Positions 8,450-16,864 of a DNA stretch of 41,978 bases are shown in pieces; position 1 is the first letter of the stretch, and every line of letters begins with the position of its first letter. The DNA comes from an uncultured Azospirillum sp. GTDB taxonomy: Bacteria; Pseudomonadota; Alphaproteobacteria; RF32; CAG-239. The notes beneath the pieces were generated by a model that made no database searches, had not been told where the DNA came from, and saw only the letters and a program-made list of their open reading frames with translations. A program made the position numbers and the translations under genes. The DNA lies in assembly GCA_947383875.1 (NCBI GenBank), contig CANDEX010000005.1, positions 1-41,978 on the forward strand. Direction: 5' to 3'.

Positions 8450-8998
8450 ATGATTAAAAAAATCGATAAAATAATTCTTTTGGTCGGCCTGATGGGCAGC
8501 GGTAAAACCAGCGTTGGCAAACGTCTGGCTAAGAAGCTTAACCTGCCGTTTGTCGACGGTGACCAAGAAATTGAAAAAGCAGCCGGTCTGTCTTTGGTTG
8601 ATGTTTTGAAATGCTTCGGCGAAGAAGAATACCGAGCCGGCGAAAAGCGCGTTATGAAACGCCTGCTGCAAGGCAATCCTTGCGTTTTGGCTTCTGGCGG
8701 CGGTTCTTTTGTTGCCGAACAAACCCGTCAATTGGCTAAACTTAACGCTGTCACCGTCTGGTTAAAAGCAGACGTGGACGTGCTTTATAACCGCACCGCC
8801 GGACGCAAACACCGCCCGTTCCTGGAAGGCAATGATTCTCACCTGAAAAATAAACTCGAAAAATATATCAGCGAAGAATATCCCTACTATTCAGAAGCAG
8901 ATATTATCGTTGAAACCAAAGAAGAACAAGTAGACAACACCGTTCTCCGTGTCATAGAAGCTATTAACACATTCATATCCTCTACAAAAACCGCTTAA
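8450..8998 (+). CDS. aroK: Shikimate kinase
   Basis: This 182-residue cytosolic enzyme phosphorylates shikimate with ATP, step five of the chorismate pathway. The P-loop GLMGSGKTSVGK lies at residues 14-25. The shikimate-binding DGDQEIE follows near 37 and EEEYRAGEKRV near 60. The ASGGGSF motif is near 82, and the lid arginine is in NRTAGRKHRPFL near 118-128. Length fits the family. In this class aroB usually follows aroK in one operon; here a terminator overlaps the stop and a foreign-looking island begins, so aroB must be elsewhere or lost. Confidence 0.93.
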   Translation: MIKKIDKIILLVGLMGSGKTSVGKRLAKKLNLPFVDGDQEIEKAAGLSLVDVLKCFGEEEYRAGEKRVMKRLLQGNPCVLASGGGSFVAEQTRQLAKLNAVTVWLKADVDVLYNRTAGRKHRPFLEGNDSHLKNKLEKYISEEYPYYSEADIIVETKEEQVDNTVLRVIEAINTFISSTKTA

Positions 8999-9012
8999 AC
9001 AGCGGTTTTTTT
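8986..9012 (+). terminator. Terminator overlapping the aroK stop
   Basis: AAAACCGCT and AGCGGTTTT pair around a TAAAC loop that contains the aroK stop codon, followed by a run of T. It closes the aroK unit. Confidence 0.75.
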
Positions 9013-9126
9013 GAGCACAGAAACAAGATTTTTAACGATTCGCACACTTTACCTATTTTTCTCCCTCCCCCTCTCCGGAGTCAAAAAAAGCTGGTTTATA
9101 ACATTAAAAATCAGAAAAAATATTAG

Positions 9127-9474
9127 TTAAACTAACTCTAAAAGAGCTTCAATTTGTTTTTTGATAACTTTTAAGGTCTTGTCATCTTGCTTTTGAAGAA
9201 TTTGTAAAATTGTTAAGATGTTGCCGGACAGTTCTACAGAAGTTGTTTTTTGTGTGTTATCAGCAAACAATTCTTCAATAGAAATATTTAAAGCTTCAGA
9301 GATTGATAACAAAGTCGTTATTTTAGGATCACTTAATCCTCTCTCTATATTGGATATGGTATTTATCATTTTGCCTGATATATCCGCAAAATCTTCTTGA
9401 TTTAAGCCTTTTTGTTTACGCAAATACGCAATACGTTGACCTAAATTCTTTAATACGTGATTCGTCTCATTCAT
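9127..9474 (-). CDS. XRE-family transcriptional regulator
   Basis: This 115-residue cytosolic DNA-binding protein has an N-terminal helix-turn-helix at about residues 8-63: LGQRIAYLRKQKGLNQEDFA, then ISNIERGLSDPK as the recognition part, then LSISEALNISIEELF. The C-terminal 45 residues form a helical tail (LKVIKKQIEALLELV), probably for dimerisation. I chose the ATG at 9474 because GAGGT sits six bases before it; upstream in-frame ATGs at 9492 and 9504 lack this. The gene is divergent from the glycosyltransferase at 9660. The shared 185-base spacer carries a near-consensus promoter and three AATGTGTT repeats, so it likely controls that gene and itself (inference). Confidence 0.85.
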   Translation of the reverse strand: MNETNHVLKNLGQRIAYLRKQKGLNQEDFADISGKMINTISNIERGLSDPKITTLLSISEALNISIEELFADNTQKTTSVELSGNILTILQILQKQDDKTLKVIKKQIEALLELV

Positions 9475-9534
9475 TTTGTACCTCTGACTCATGATTATTT
9501 TCACAGTTCAGTAGGAAAAATGCTATAGCGGTTC

Positions 9535-9627
9535 AATGTGTTTTTTTGAGTTCCTTTTCTTGACATTGCCACTACCACACACTACAATGTGTTTTATTTA
9601 GAAAACATTAATATAGTTAAATGTGTT
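9535..9627 (+). promoter_or_regulatory. Strong sigma-70 promoter with three AATGTGTT repeats (putative XRE operator)
   Basis: TTGACA at 9560-9565 and TACAAT at 9583-9588 are spaced by exactly 17 bases, near consensus, and point to the glycosyltransferase at 9660. The word AATGTGTT occurs at 9535-9542, 9586-9593 (overlapping the -10) and 9620-9627, always in the same orientation and followed by T-rich sequence. A repeat across the -10 box beside a divergent XRE gene suggests repression by steric block. The promoter is read directly; the operator role is inference. Confidence 0.6.
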
Positions 9628-9659
9628 ATTGCGAAATGAATCGATATAAGTGAGGACTA

Positions 9660-11795
9660 ATGTCTATTTTTTTGAAGAAAAAAATCATTAAAAGCAATTG
9701 TGTGGTTAAAAAATATAAGCTCTTTGGAATTACACTTCTACGCAAAGAAAAGTCTCTTTTAAAACAAAAATACAATTTGTTAGGAATTAAAGTCTGTCGC
9801 AAATTAATAAAGAGCGCAAAGAGTGTTTGTGCGCATGATTTTACGGAAATGTGTTTTGACCCAGTTAATAAAATAAGCCGTAAAATTGACATTATTGTTC
9901 CGATTTATAATGGATATGAATATTTAGATAATTTGTTTGAAAGCATTAAAAACAATACGGACTTACCCTATCGCTTATTAGTTATTAATGATTGTTCCAC
10001 CGACGTAAGAGTATCTTCTTTTTTAGAAAAACAGAAGGAGATTTTTGGAAATAATCTTGTCATAAAGAATAATTTACAAAATCTCGGTTTTTTAAAGAGT
10101 GTGAATGAATTATTGAAAATATCTATAAATGATGTGGTTATCGTTAATACAGACGTTGTATTGCCTAAAAATTGGGCATCTCGATTATTTTATCCGATAT
10201 TTTCAGATGCTAAAGTTGCTTCTGTTACCCCATTTAGCAATGCGGCAACAATATTTTCACTGCCTGAAATGTGTATTGATAATCCGTTTAACGATGATTT
10301 AGAAAAGATAAATTCTGCTTTAAAATGTCTGGCTCCGGATTATACAAAATTAAAATTTACAACAGGAATGGGGTTTTGTATGGCGATGAGCCAAAATGCA
10401 ATACAAAAGATAGGCTTTTTTGATGAAATCTTTGGAAAAGGCTATGGTGAGGAAAATGATTGGTGCCAAAGAGCTTGTCAGACAAGATTATATAACACTC
10501 TCGCTGCAAATCTGTTTGTTTGGCACAAGCATGGAGGAAGCTTTTCCGATGATGAAAAAAAGAAGTTAACGAAAGCGCACCTCGAGTTGTTAAAGAAAAA
10601 ATACCCTAATTATTGTAATGACGTGGCCGATAATATCAAAGATTCTTATTATGAATATGTTCACTTTATAGCAGAAATATTGTACCTAAATGCTTCAGCT
10701 CAATCAACGATAGTATGGTTTGACCATTCTATGGGAGGAGGAACCGAAGTATATACCAAAAATATCTTTGACGAATACGCAGATAAAAATTTATTTCTTC
10801 GAATACAGCAATCTTTTAATGATGAAGTTGGTGTTTCTTTTCAATATAAAAATTATCAGGGACAGAATGTTTTTAAAAGTATGAAACAGCTAAAACAACT
10901 GCTAGCACATATTCATATAGAACAAATTATCATTAATAATTTGGTATCATATATAAATATTGAAAATACATTATTGGACATTGCTGATATAAAAGAGAAA
11001 AGCAGGGCAACGGTTTCTTTTAGATTACATGATTTTCAATGTATTTGTCCAACAATAACAATGATGAATAGAGAAAACAAATATTGCGGCGGAAATCAAT
11101 ATCATATGTGTGAAAAATGTATTTTACATAATCCCAATACTATAATTTCTTATAGCAATATTTTGAATTATCAGTTTTTGTGGCGTAAATTTTTGAAAGA
11201 TGTTGCAGATGAAATTATTGTTTTTAGTAAAAGTTCAAAAAATATTTTAGAAAGGTATGCTCCTGATATAGCAGACAAAACTAATATTGTGCCGCATCGC
11301 ATAAAAAAATTGAGAAAAGTTAAAATTAAAGAACACAAAGAAATTAACATTGGTGTTATTGGCAGTATAGGCATCTGTAAAGGAAGTGAACTTGTTAATA
11401 CTATGGCAGATTATTTAGAGAATGTTAATGGAGTAAATATCTGTGTTATCGGAATATTATATCCATATGGAAAATCTACTCGCGTATTGGGAGAGTATGA
11501 AAGAGATAACCTACCAAAACTTCTCGAAAAAAATAATATTGATATTGTCTTTATTCCATCGATTTGTCCTGAAACATTTTCATATACAACAAGGGAAGCG
11601 ATTGAAATGGAAATACCTGCTTGTTGTTATAATCTAGGCGGTCAGGCTGATCAGATAAAAAAATATAAGTATGGTTTGGTTTTAGAAAACTTTGATATTA
11701 AAGAAAATATTCAGATGATTTGTAAATTTATAAATGACCTCAGAATTAAAACAAAAAATACGAAGAATGAGTCGAGTAGCAGGCGTCAAGAGTGA
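9660..11795 (+). CDS. Two-domain glycosyltransferase (GT2 family then GT4 family)
   Basis: This 711-residue protein likely adds two sugars to a surface polysaccharide or protein. Residues 1-50 contain two similar short units (KYKLFGITLLRK, KYNLLGIKVCRK). A GT2 (GT-A) domain follows at about 75-320: IIVPIYNGYEYLDN, then VINDCSTD, then a VNTDVVL metal site near 165, and GKGYGEENDWCQRA near 268. The second half (about 345-700) is GT4-like (GT-B), with WFDHSMGGGTEVY, IGVIGSIGICKGSEL and the donor-site stretch CPETFSYTTREAIEME. A cysteine cluster (CGG to MCEKCIL) lies near 475-490. No membrane segments are seen. GAGG precedes the ATG. Base use is clearly more AT-rich than the core genes around it, which suggests horizontal transfer. 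Acceptor and sugars cannot be told from sequence. Confidence 0.85.
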   Translation: MSIFLKKKIIKSNCVVKKYKLFGITLLRKEKSLLKQKYNLLGIKVCRKLIKSAKSVCAHDFTEMCFDPVNKISRKIDIIVPIYNGYEYLDNLFESIKNNTDLPYRLLVINDCSTDVRVSSFLEKQKEIFGNNLVIKNNLQNLGFLKSVNELLKISINDVVIVNTDVVLPKNWASRLFYPIFSDAKVASVTPFSNAATIFSLPEMCIDNPFNDDLEKINSALKCLAPDYTKLKFTTGMGFCMAMSQNAIQKIGFFDEIFGKGYGEENDWCQRACQTRLYNTLAANLFVWHKHGGSFSDDEKKKLTKAHLELLKKKYPNYCNDVADNIKDSYYEYVHFIAEILYLNASAQSTIVWFDHSMGGGTEVYTKNIFDEYADKNLFLRIQQSFNDEVGVSFQYKNYQGQNVFKSMKQLKQLLAHIHIEQIIINNLVSYINIENTLLDIADIKEKSRATVSFRLHDFQCICPTITMMNRENKYCGGNQYHMCEKCILHNPNTIISYSNILNYQFLWRKFLKDVADEIIVFSKSSKNILERYAPDIADKTNIVPHRIKKLRKVKIKEHKEINIGVIGSIGICKGSELVNTMADYLENVNGVNICVIGILYPYGKSTRVLGEYERDNLPKLLEKNNIDIVFIPSICPETFSYTTREAIEMEIPACCYNLGGQADQIKKYKYGLVLENFDIKENIQMICKFINDLRIKTKNTKNESSSRRQE

Positions 11796-12160
11796 AAGTA
11801 CCGGAGCCCTGCGGCATAAAATAGTCCAGTGAACTATTTTATGCCGAAAAGCAATAAAACTTGGTGTTGCGAGCTAGTGATAACGACGCGAAACAACACC
11901 TTTAGTTAGAATTGAAAACCTACATGAGGACACTTTCAGCTCGCAGACAACACACTTATCGACCATTATACGAATTTGTAAAGTTACAAGAAAGGAGCAT
12001 GCTACGCCGTCAATTTTTTTCGACGTGTACCTAATCATAAAAATTCGGAGAACGAGGAAAATAATAAGAATTTAGGATAAAAAAAGCGGAGCGTACCAAA
12101 ACGTACGTGAGCATTTTTTTAATCCGACAATTCTGTATTAGTTTCCCATTATACGAATTT
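11796..12160. other. Structured noncoding stretch after the glycosyltransferase
   Basis: No convincing gene is seen in these 365 bases. There is a perfect 14-bp hairpin with arms 11812-11825 and 11833-11846 and a seven-base loop. A 7-bp stem (GGTGTTG/CAACACC) pairs 11863-11869 with 11894-11900. A long imperfect A/T hairpin spans 12075-12125. The 15-mer CCATTATACGAATTT occurs at 11963-11977 and again at 12146-12160, touching the stop codon of the kinase gene. A 36-codon arginine-rich frame (11924-12034) has no ribosome site. The stretch may be the edge of an inserted element or hold a small RNA. Confidence 0.5.
11812..11846 (+). terminator. Perfect 14-bp hairpin downstream of the glycosyltransferase
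   Basis: CGGCATAAAATAGT pairs fully with ACTATTTTATGCCG across a seven-base loop, starting 17 bases after the stop. The sequence that follows is AAAAGC rather than a T run. It may act as an mRNA 3' stabiliser or weak terminator, or be part of a repeat element. Confidence 0.45.
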
Positions 12161-13558
12161 TTACCTTGCGCCGATAAGCGACAATGACGATATCGTATCC
12201 CCCATACCTACCAAAGTAAGTGGTTTTTCAACTAAAATGGTTGGCAGGGCTATCAAATCGAAATCTTCTGCTTCTGCAAAACCGGTTGTCAGAAGCTCGG
12301 GTTTTCCCAAATAATCTGACAGGCGGCGCAGTTCATCCAGACCGACATCGGAAACTTGCTGACCTTGTGCCCAAAGCAGGTTTTCAGCTTGATTGATATT
12401 TCCTGTTCCGGCTTTTCCGGCAGCAACGGTTGCTGCTAACATCATCCCGCGGAGGTTAGCCTCCGGCGTAATTTTAAAGCCTTTGTCTTGCAGAGTCATA
12501 TAAAGCCCGAACATATGCAGTTGAACCCGCGGAGCTTTAATAATCTTTTTCACTTGCAGCAAAGCTTCAAACATATTAACGCTGTGCGTCTGGCAATCGC
12601 AAGCTTGGGCTAAAGCTTCACAACCGCAAACTTCCAAAATATCCATAGCTTCACGTTCGTTAATACCTATGGAATCAACTTTCGGCGCAATCGTACCGAT
12701 AATAGATTTACGCACGGCAATATCCTGAGTTGAAGCTATCTCCAAATGAACGATATCTCCCAACTTTTTCCAAGTTTCAATAATAGGCAAAGCTCCTTCT
12801 TGCAGTCTGACTCCGTCATTATGCTCCGTCAAAGCATGGAAACCTGACAAAACAACATAATCCATCTTTTTTGCTGTTGTCGTTTTTATAAAATTATCAT
12901 CCATCACCAAATGTAAATTTAACGGATCATACGTTGCAATAAACCTATTAGATTTAGGGCAAACAAATGTTTCACCATCTATGGTTAAACAATCACCTTT
13001 ATCAAACTCAATAATCCAATGAATCAAAGGAATATCGGTTTGTCGGTCAATCAAATAAGCTGGTTTTTCATCACCTTCTGCATCAAATGATAACAAGTTA
13101 TCCAATTTCAAAAATTGTTCAGCTTGTAATTTAGGCAGCGAATTAGCATGAGCATAAACCTTATTCACACCGGTCACCGCCAGCACGTTGGCCACAATAC
13201 CGCCTTGCCCGCCCATCTGCAAACGATCATACCCCAAATGCTTAACCATCCAGTCATAAACCGTTTTATCTTCCGTCAACCATTCTTCGGCAATTCCTTG
13301 CGTAAAACATTTAAAAATTCCTTTCACCACATCATTGCCGGATAAAAGTTTTGTTTGATGGATATTTTGTAAATCATCCAAATTTAAACCCGCTGTTGTC
13401 GCCAGCTCGGCAATTTTCTGTCCGCTGACTTTAATCACCGCATCAATATTAGCGTTAAAAGCCGTCGCCGCCGCTGAAACCTGTTGCATATTGCTGAGTG
13501 TCTGAGGAACAGAAGCAAATTTATCAGCCCAAATTTTTTTCAATTCATTGTTATCCAT
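12161..13558 (-). CDS. ADP-dependent sugar kinase (ADP-PFK/ADP-glucokinase family)
   Basis: This 465-residue protein matches the ADP-specific phosphofructokinase/glucokinase family of the ribokinase-like fold. Seen motifs: FNANIDAV near residue 35, the glycine turn MGGQGGIVAN near 116, the HxE motif as VHLEIAS near 270, the NxxE motif as INEREA near 299, and the catalytic GxGD as VGMGDTIS near 450. The reaction is phosphorylation of glucose or fructose-6-phosphate with ADP as donor, giving AMP. The family is best known from archaea and animals and is sparse in bacteria. I chose the second ATG (13558) because GAGGAAGA sits just before it; the ATG at 13570 would add four residues. It lies 15 bases after the Mic60-like gene, probably as one transcript. 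Substrate is not decidable from sequence. Confidence 0.85.
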   Translation of the reverse strand: MDNNELKKIWADKFASVPQTLSNMQQVSAAATAFNANIDAVIKVSGQKIAELATTAGLNLDDLQNIHQTKLLSGNDVVKGIFKCFTQGIAEEWLTEDKTVYDWMVKHLGYDRLQMGGQGGIVANVLAVTGVNKVYAHANSLPKLQAEQFLKLDNLLSFDAEGDEKPAYLIDRQTDIPLIHWIIEFDKGDCLTIDGETFVCPKSNRFIATYDPLNLHLVMDDNFIKTTTAKKMDYVVLSGFHALTEHNDGVRLQEGALPIIETWKKLGDIVHLEIASTQDIAVRKSIIGTIAPKVDSIGINEREAMDILEVCGCEALAQACDCQTHSVNMFEALLQVKKIIKAPRVQLHMFGLYMTLQDKGFKITPEANLRGMMLAATVAAGKAGTGNINQAENLLWAQGQQVSDVGLDELRRLSDYLGKPELLTTGFAEAEDFDLIALPTILVEKPLTLVGMGDTISSLSLIGAR

Positions 13559-13573
13559 TGTCTTCCTCATATT

Positions 13574-14593
13574 TTATTTGCTTTTAAGGGTATTAACTTT
13601 CATCAAGGCCAAGGAATGAGCTGAAATATTAGCTATAGCCTGATTAAAATTCACCTTCGCCTGAGCTTCAGCCATCCACCGCTGCAAAGCAGCATCTTCC
13701 GCAAAAGCAGGGAAATCAAGCTGATGAAGATTATCCAATGCCAAGCTCAAATCACCGTTATTAACCAGTTCTCTGATTTGATGAAAACTGTCTTTTTCCT
13801 GAGCTTCGTTTTGCGGTGCCGCAATATCATTCACTCTTTTAACTTTAACAACCTCATTAAATTTGATATTCAAAACTTCTTTCCAGCTCTTGCCTTCCAT
13901 ATCCTGCTGAGTTTTAACTTTAGCCAGACGACTGTATATCTTGCCAAACTCTCTAACCAAATAAGACTGTGATTTAACACCGTCTCTGGCATAACGAGCT
14001 ATCGTTTCCACATCACCTTGAATATCAGCATCACTTTTAGCCAATTGTTGAAGAATTTCAGCTTCATAAATAAAACTCGTTCCATTTTCAGAACTTTCCT
14101 TAACCATCATCACTGCCGTCAGCACCAAAGCACCGTCATCACTGATTTTAGCTAAAGTATCTAATCTTTCTTCAATTTTATCCAAACGAGTAACAATACC
14201 CAATACTGTCGCCACGTCTGCCTTGGAATCAATCACATTCAGATTTTGCTTTTCTATCGCTTCCAACTTATCATCAAACCGGCTCAAATCAACATGCTCT
14301 CCTTTTCCTGTCGGCCAAGCGTTAATTTGTGCCTGCAAAGAAGCGACCTGACTTTGCAACATAGCCAGCTGTTGATCTAACTGATTGTCCTGAGCTGTAT
14401 ATTTTTCATGAGCGGATGTCTGAGCAGAAACATAATCAACCATATTTTTAACAATTTGCGGATTCCGCCAAATTCCATAAACAACCCCTAAAAACAGAAC
14501 CCATATAACCACCCTGCTTCCGGCTTTTTTAGCTTGTGCGGCCACCGTGGTTTCAGATGCTGCCGATTGTTTGTTTCCCGCGCTTTTAACCAT
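13574..14593 (-). CDS. Mic60/mitofilin-like inner-membrane protein
   Basis: This 339-residue protein has a basic N-terminus, one membrane segment (VVIWVLFLGVVYGIW, about 28-44), and a long coiled-coil periplasmic region (about 65-145, LDQQLAMLQSQVASLQAQI). A helical C-terminal domain follows, with LVNNGDLSLALDNLHQL and LQRWMAEAQAKVNFNQAI. This is the layout of alphaproteobacterial mitofilin homologues (COG4223 type), which shape inner membranes and tether them to the outer membrane. These genes commonly follow hemC and hemD opposite tsaD. Here the gene is still divergent from tsaD but hemC and hemD are gone. It is followed by the ADP-dependent kinase. Sequence identity in this family is low, so the call rests on layout plus context. 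Confidence 0.75.
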   Translation of the reverse strand: MVKSAGNKQSAASETTVAAQAKKAGSRVVIWVLFLGVVYGIWRNPQIVKNMVDYVSAQTSAHEKYTAQDNQLDQQLAMLQSQVASLQAQINAWPTGKGEHVDLSRFDDKLEAIEKQNLNVIDSKADVATVLGIVTRLDKIEERLDTLAKISDDGALVLTAVMMVKESSENGTSFIYEAEILQQLAKSDADIQGDVETIARYARDGVKSQSYLVREFGKIYSRLAKVKTQQDMEGKSWKEVLNIKFNEVVKVKRVNDIAAPQNEAQEKDSFHQIRELVNNGDLSLALDNLHQLDFPAFAEDAALQRWMAEAQAKVNFNQAIANISAHSLALMKVNTLKSK

Positions 14594-14618
14594 TTTACGT
14601 TCCTCTTATGATAAATTC

Positions 14619-14647
14619 TTGGCAATAAACTTTTTATAGTGTATATA
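14619..14647 (+). promoter_or_regulatory. Candidate tsaD promoter
   Basis: TTGGCA at 14619-14624 and TATATA at 14642-14647 are 17 bases apart, followed by AT-rich sequence to the tsaD ATG at 14686. The 92-base spacer must also hold the promoter of the divergent Mic60-like gene. Confidence 0.45.
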
Positions 14648-14685
14648 ATTATAAAAAAACTGCAATAAATATATGGATTATTCAA

Positions 14686-15762
14686 ATGTTAGTTTTAGGC
14701 ATAGAAAGCAGCTGTGATGAAACCGCCGCCGCTATTGTAAACGAAAAAAAAGAAATTCTCGGTCAAAGCCTTTTATCACAGGAAGAACACAAAGTTTTCG
14801 GCGGCGTAGTTCCTGAAATTGCGGCACGTTCCCACCTTGACCACATCGATGAAATCATCGAAAACTGCGTTCGCAAAGCCGACATCAAATTACAAGATTT
14901 AGATGCTATTGCGGCTTCTTCCGGACCGGGACTTATCGGCGGTGTCGTCGTTGGGGTTATGGCCGCCAAAGCACTGGCCCTGTCATTAAATAAACCGTTT
15001 ATTGCCGTTAATCATCTGGAAGGTCATGCATTATGCGCCCGCCTCACCGGAGATGTCTGTTATCCTTATTTGTTGCTGTTAGTTTCCGGCGGACATTGCC
15101 AAATTCTAATTGTTAAAGGTGTCGGTAATTTCGAGCGTTTGGGAACTACCATTGACGACGCAGCCGGCGAAGCATTTGATAAAGTTGCAAAAATGCTTAA
15201 TCTCGGCTATCCCGGCGGTCCGATGATTGAAAAAATGGCTTCTGTTGGTAACCCGGAGCGTTTTATTCTCCCTCGCCCTCTGCAAAACTCCGGTGATTGT
15301 AACTTATCTTTTTCCGGCTTAAAAACTGCCGTAAGAAAAATTATAGAATCTTATTCTCCTGACGGAAAAATTGAACACGCCATCATGCGTAAAAGAGAAG
15401 CGGCTGATATCTGTGCATCATTTCAAACAGCAGCCACTGATTGCCTGTGTCGCAAACTGGAAAAAGCTATTGATTATTTCAAAAAAAATTATCCGGAAGG
15501 TAAAGATTTGGTCGTCTCCGGCGGTGTTGCAGCCAATAGTTTCCTGCGCCAATCTTTACAACAACTGGCAGACAAACACGGCTTAATATTTTCCGCACCG
15601 CCAATCAAATTCTGTACCGATAACGGCGTTATGATTGCCTGGGCAGGATTGGAAAGATTTCAACAAGGATATACTAATGATTTGAACTTTAAACCCCGCC
15701 CTCGCTGGCCTCTGGATGAAAATGCCCCCAAAGCTGCCGGAGCCGGAGGTGTCAAAGCATGA
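14686..15762 (+). CDS. tsaD: tRNA threonylcarbamoyladenosine transferase TsaD
   Basis: This 358-residue ASKHA-fold enzyme transfers the threonylcarbamoyl group to A37 of ANN-decoding tRNAs, with TsaB and TsaE. The start LGIESSCDETAAAIV is the family signature. The metal-binding HLEGHALCARL follows near 109. LLVSGGHCQ and TIDDAAGEAFDKVAKML lie in the middle, and SGGVAANSFLR is near 278. Length is normal. The stop overlaps the nth start by four bases (ATGA). TsaE is encoded about 15 kb away at 31022. Confidence 0.96.
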   Translation: MLVLGIESSCDETAAAIVNEKKEILGQSLLSQEEHKVFGGVVPEIAARSHLDHIDEIIENCVRKADIKLQDLDAIAASSGPGLIGGVVVGVMAAKALALSLNKPFIAVNHLEGHALCARLTGDVCYPYLLLLVSGGHCQILIVKGVGNFERLGTTIDDAAGEAFDKVAKMLNLGYPGGPMIEKMASVGNPERFILPRPLQNSGDCNLSFSGLKTAVRKIIESYSPDGKIEHAIMRKREAADICASFQTAATDCLCRKLEKAIDYFKKNYPEGKDLVVSGGVAANSFLRQSLQQLADKHGLIFSAPPIKFCTDNGVMIAWAGLERFQQGYTNDLNFKPRPRWPLDENAPKAAGAGGVKA

Positions 15763-16397
15763 TAAGACCCACCGCCGAAATTCTGGAAATAATGGATATC
15801 TTTTATCAAAATAATCCTAATCCCCGTTGTGAATTAAATTTCCATAATGCATATACCTTACTGGTCGCAGTAGTGTTATCAGCACAAAGCACCGATAAGG
15901 GTGTCAATAAAGCTACCGCCGACTTGTTCAAAATAGCCGACACACCACAAAAAATGATTTCGCTTGGTATTGATAATCTAAAAAATCATATAAAAACAAT
16001 AGGTCTCTATAACAACAAAGCCAAAAACATCATAGCTTTAAGCCAAGAATTAATAGAAAAATATCAAGGGGACGTCCCGCATAATCGAGAAGCATTGGAA
16101 AATCTGCCCGGTGTTGGCCGAAAAACTGCCAATGTTGTATTAAATGTTTGGTTTGGTGAACCGACCTTAGCCGTTGACACTCACGTTATGAGGATATCTC
16201 ACCGTTTAAATATGAGCCAAGGTAAAACACCATTAGAAATCGAGAAAGACTTATTGCGGGTTTTACCTGAAAAATACATCAAAAACGCCAATCACTGGCT
16301 GGTACTGTTTGGAAGATATACCTGCAAAGCCCAAAAACCGGACTGCAAAACCTGCCCTATTGCCACATTATGTCATTCGCCAGACAAAAATATTTAA
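15759..16397 (+). CDS. nth: Endonuclease III
   Basis: This 212-residue base-excision repair glycosylase/AP lyase removes oxidised pyrimidines. The helix-hairpin-helix LPGVGRKTANVVLN carries the catalytic lysine near residue 120, and the catalytic aspartate is in VDTHV near 138. The C-terminal 4Fe-4S cluster has the classic spacing C-x6-C-x2-C-x5-C, starting at the cysteine of YTCKAQ. Length fits. It overlaps tsaD by four bases upstream, and its stop overlaps the stop of the opposing gene at 16394. Confidence 0.95.
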   Translation: MIRPTAEILEIMDIFYQNNPNPRCELNFHNAYTLLVAVVLSAQSTDKGVNKATADLFKIADTPQKMISLGIDNLKNHIKTIGLYNNKAKNIIALSQELIEKYQGDVPHNREALENLPGVGRKTANVVLNVWFGEPTLAVDTHVMRISHRLNMSQGKTPLEIEKDLLRVLPEKYIKNANHWLVLFGRYTCKAQKPDCKTCPIATLCHSPDKNI

Positions 16398-16864
16398 CTC
16401 CAAACTGAAAAAAGCGGCCTTTTACAAATCAAATCATCCCACTTGTCAGCTTCAATAATGATACCGCTTTCCGGTGCTATAAAAATTTGTTCTCCAATAA
16501 AGAACTGCATAATTTTTTCAACAACCGGTAAATGCGTCACAATTACAACATTCTGATATCCTTTCTCAGCGGCTTCAGCAATTAGCAAATGCATAAAAAA
16601 CGTCACTTGCTGCATTGAAGATAACTCAGATAAATTTGTCGTAACCACCAGTTTTTCAAGAGGATATCCCATTCCTTGCGCAACTAAACAAGCCGTTTCT
16701 TTAGCTCTGGTAATTTCAGAACTGTAAACGACATCAGCCGTTCCTATCTCAGCAGCTAACTGCCCGCCTCTCGCTAAACACCTCTGACGGCTATCGGCAG
16801 TTAATGACTGTAATACACCGGGAACATATTCCCCATGACGCATTATAACTAATCTGATACTCAT
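16394..16864 (-). CDS. SixA-like histidine phosphatase
   Basis: This 156-residue cytosolic protein belongs to the histidine phosphatase superfamily. The catalytic RHG motif is in LVIMRHGEY at residues 5-13. A second conserved arginine is in SSEITRAKETA near 50, and the second catalytic histidine is in VVIVTHLPV near 110. The short length suits SixA-type phosphohistidine phosphatases, known in E. coli to act on phosphotransfer proteins such as the nitrogen-related PTS. The ATG overlaps the dnaQ stop by one base, so it is the last gene of a coaE-dnaQ unit. The exact substrate is unknown. Confidence 0.8.
   Translation of the reverse strand: MSIRLVIMRHGEYVPGVLQSLTADSRQRCLARGGQLAAEIGTADVVYSSEITRAKETACLVAQGMGYPLEKLVVTTNLSELSSMQQVTFFMHLLIAEAAEKGYQNVVIVTHLPVVEKIMQFFIGEQIFIAPESGIIIEADKWDDLICKRPLFSVWS

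Noticed and set aside
11924..12034. 36-codon arginine-rich frame after the glycosyltransferase
   Set aside because: No ribosome-binding site and no recognisable domain; kept only as part of the structured-region finding.
11796..12160. Possible tmRNA or RNase P RNA
   Set aside because: No T-loop GTTCRA, tag peptide or RNase P core sequence could be found.
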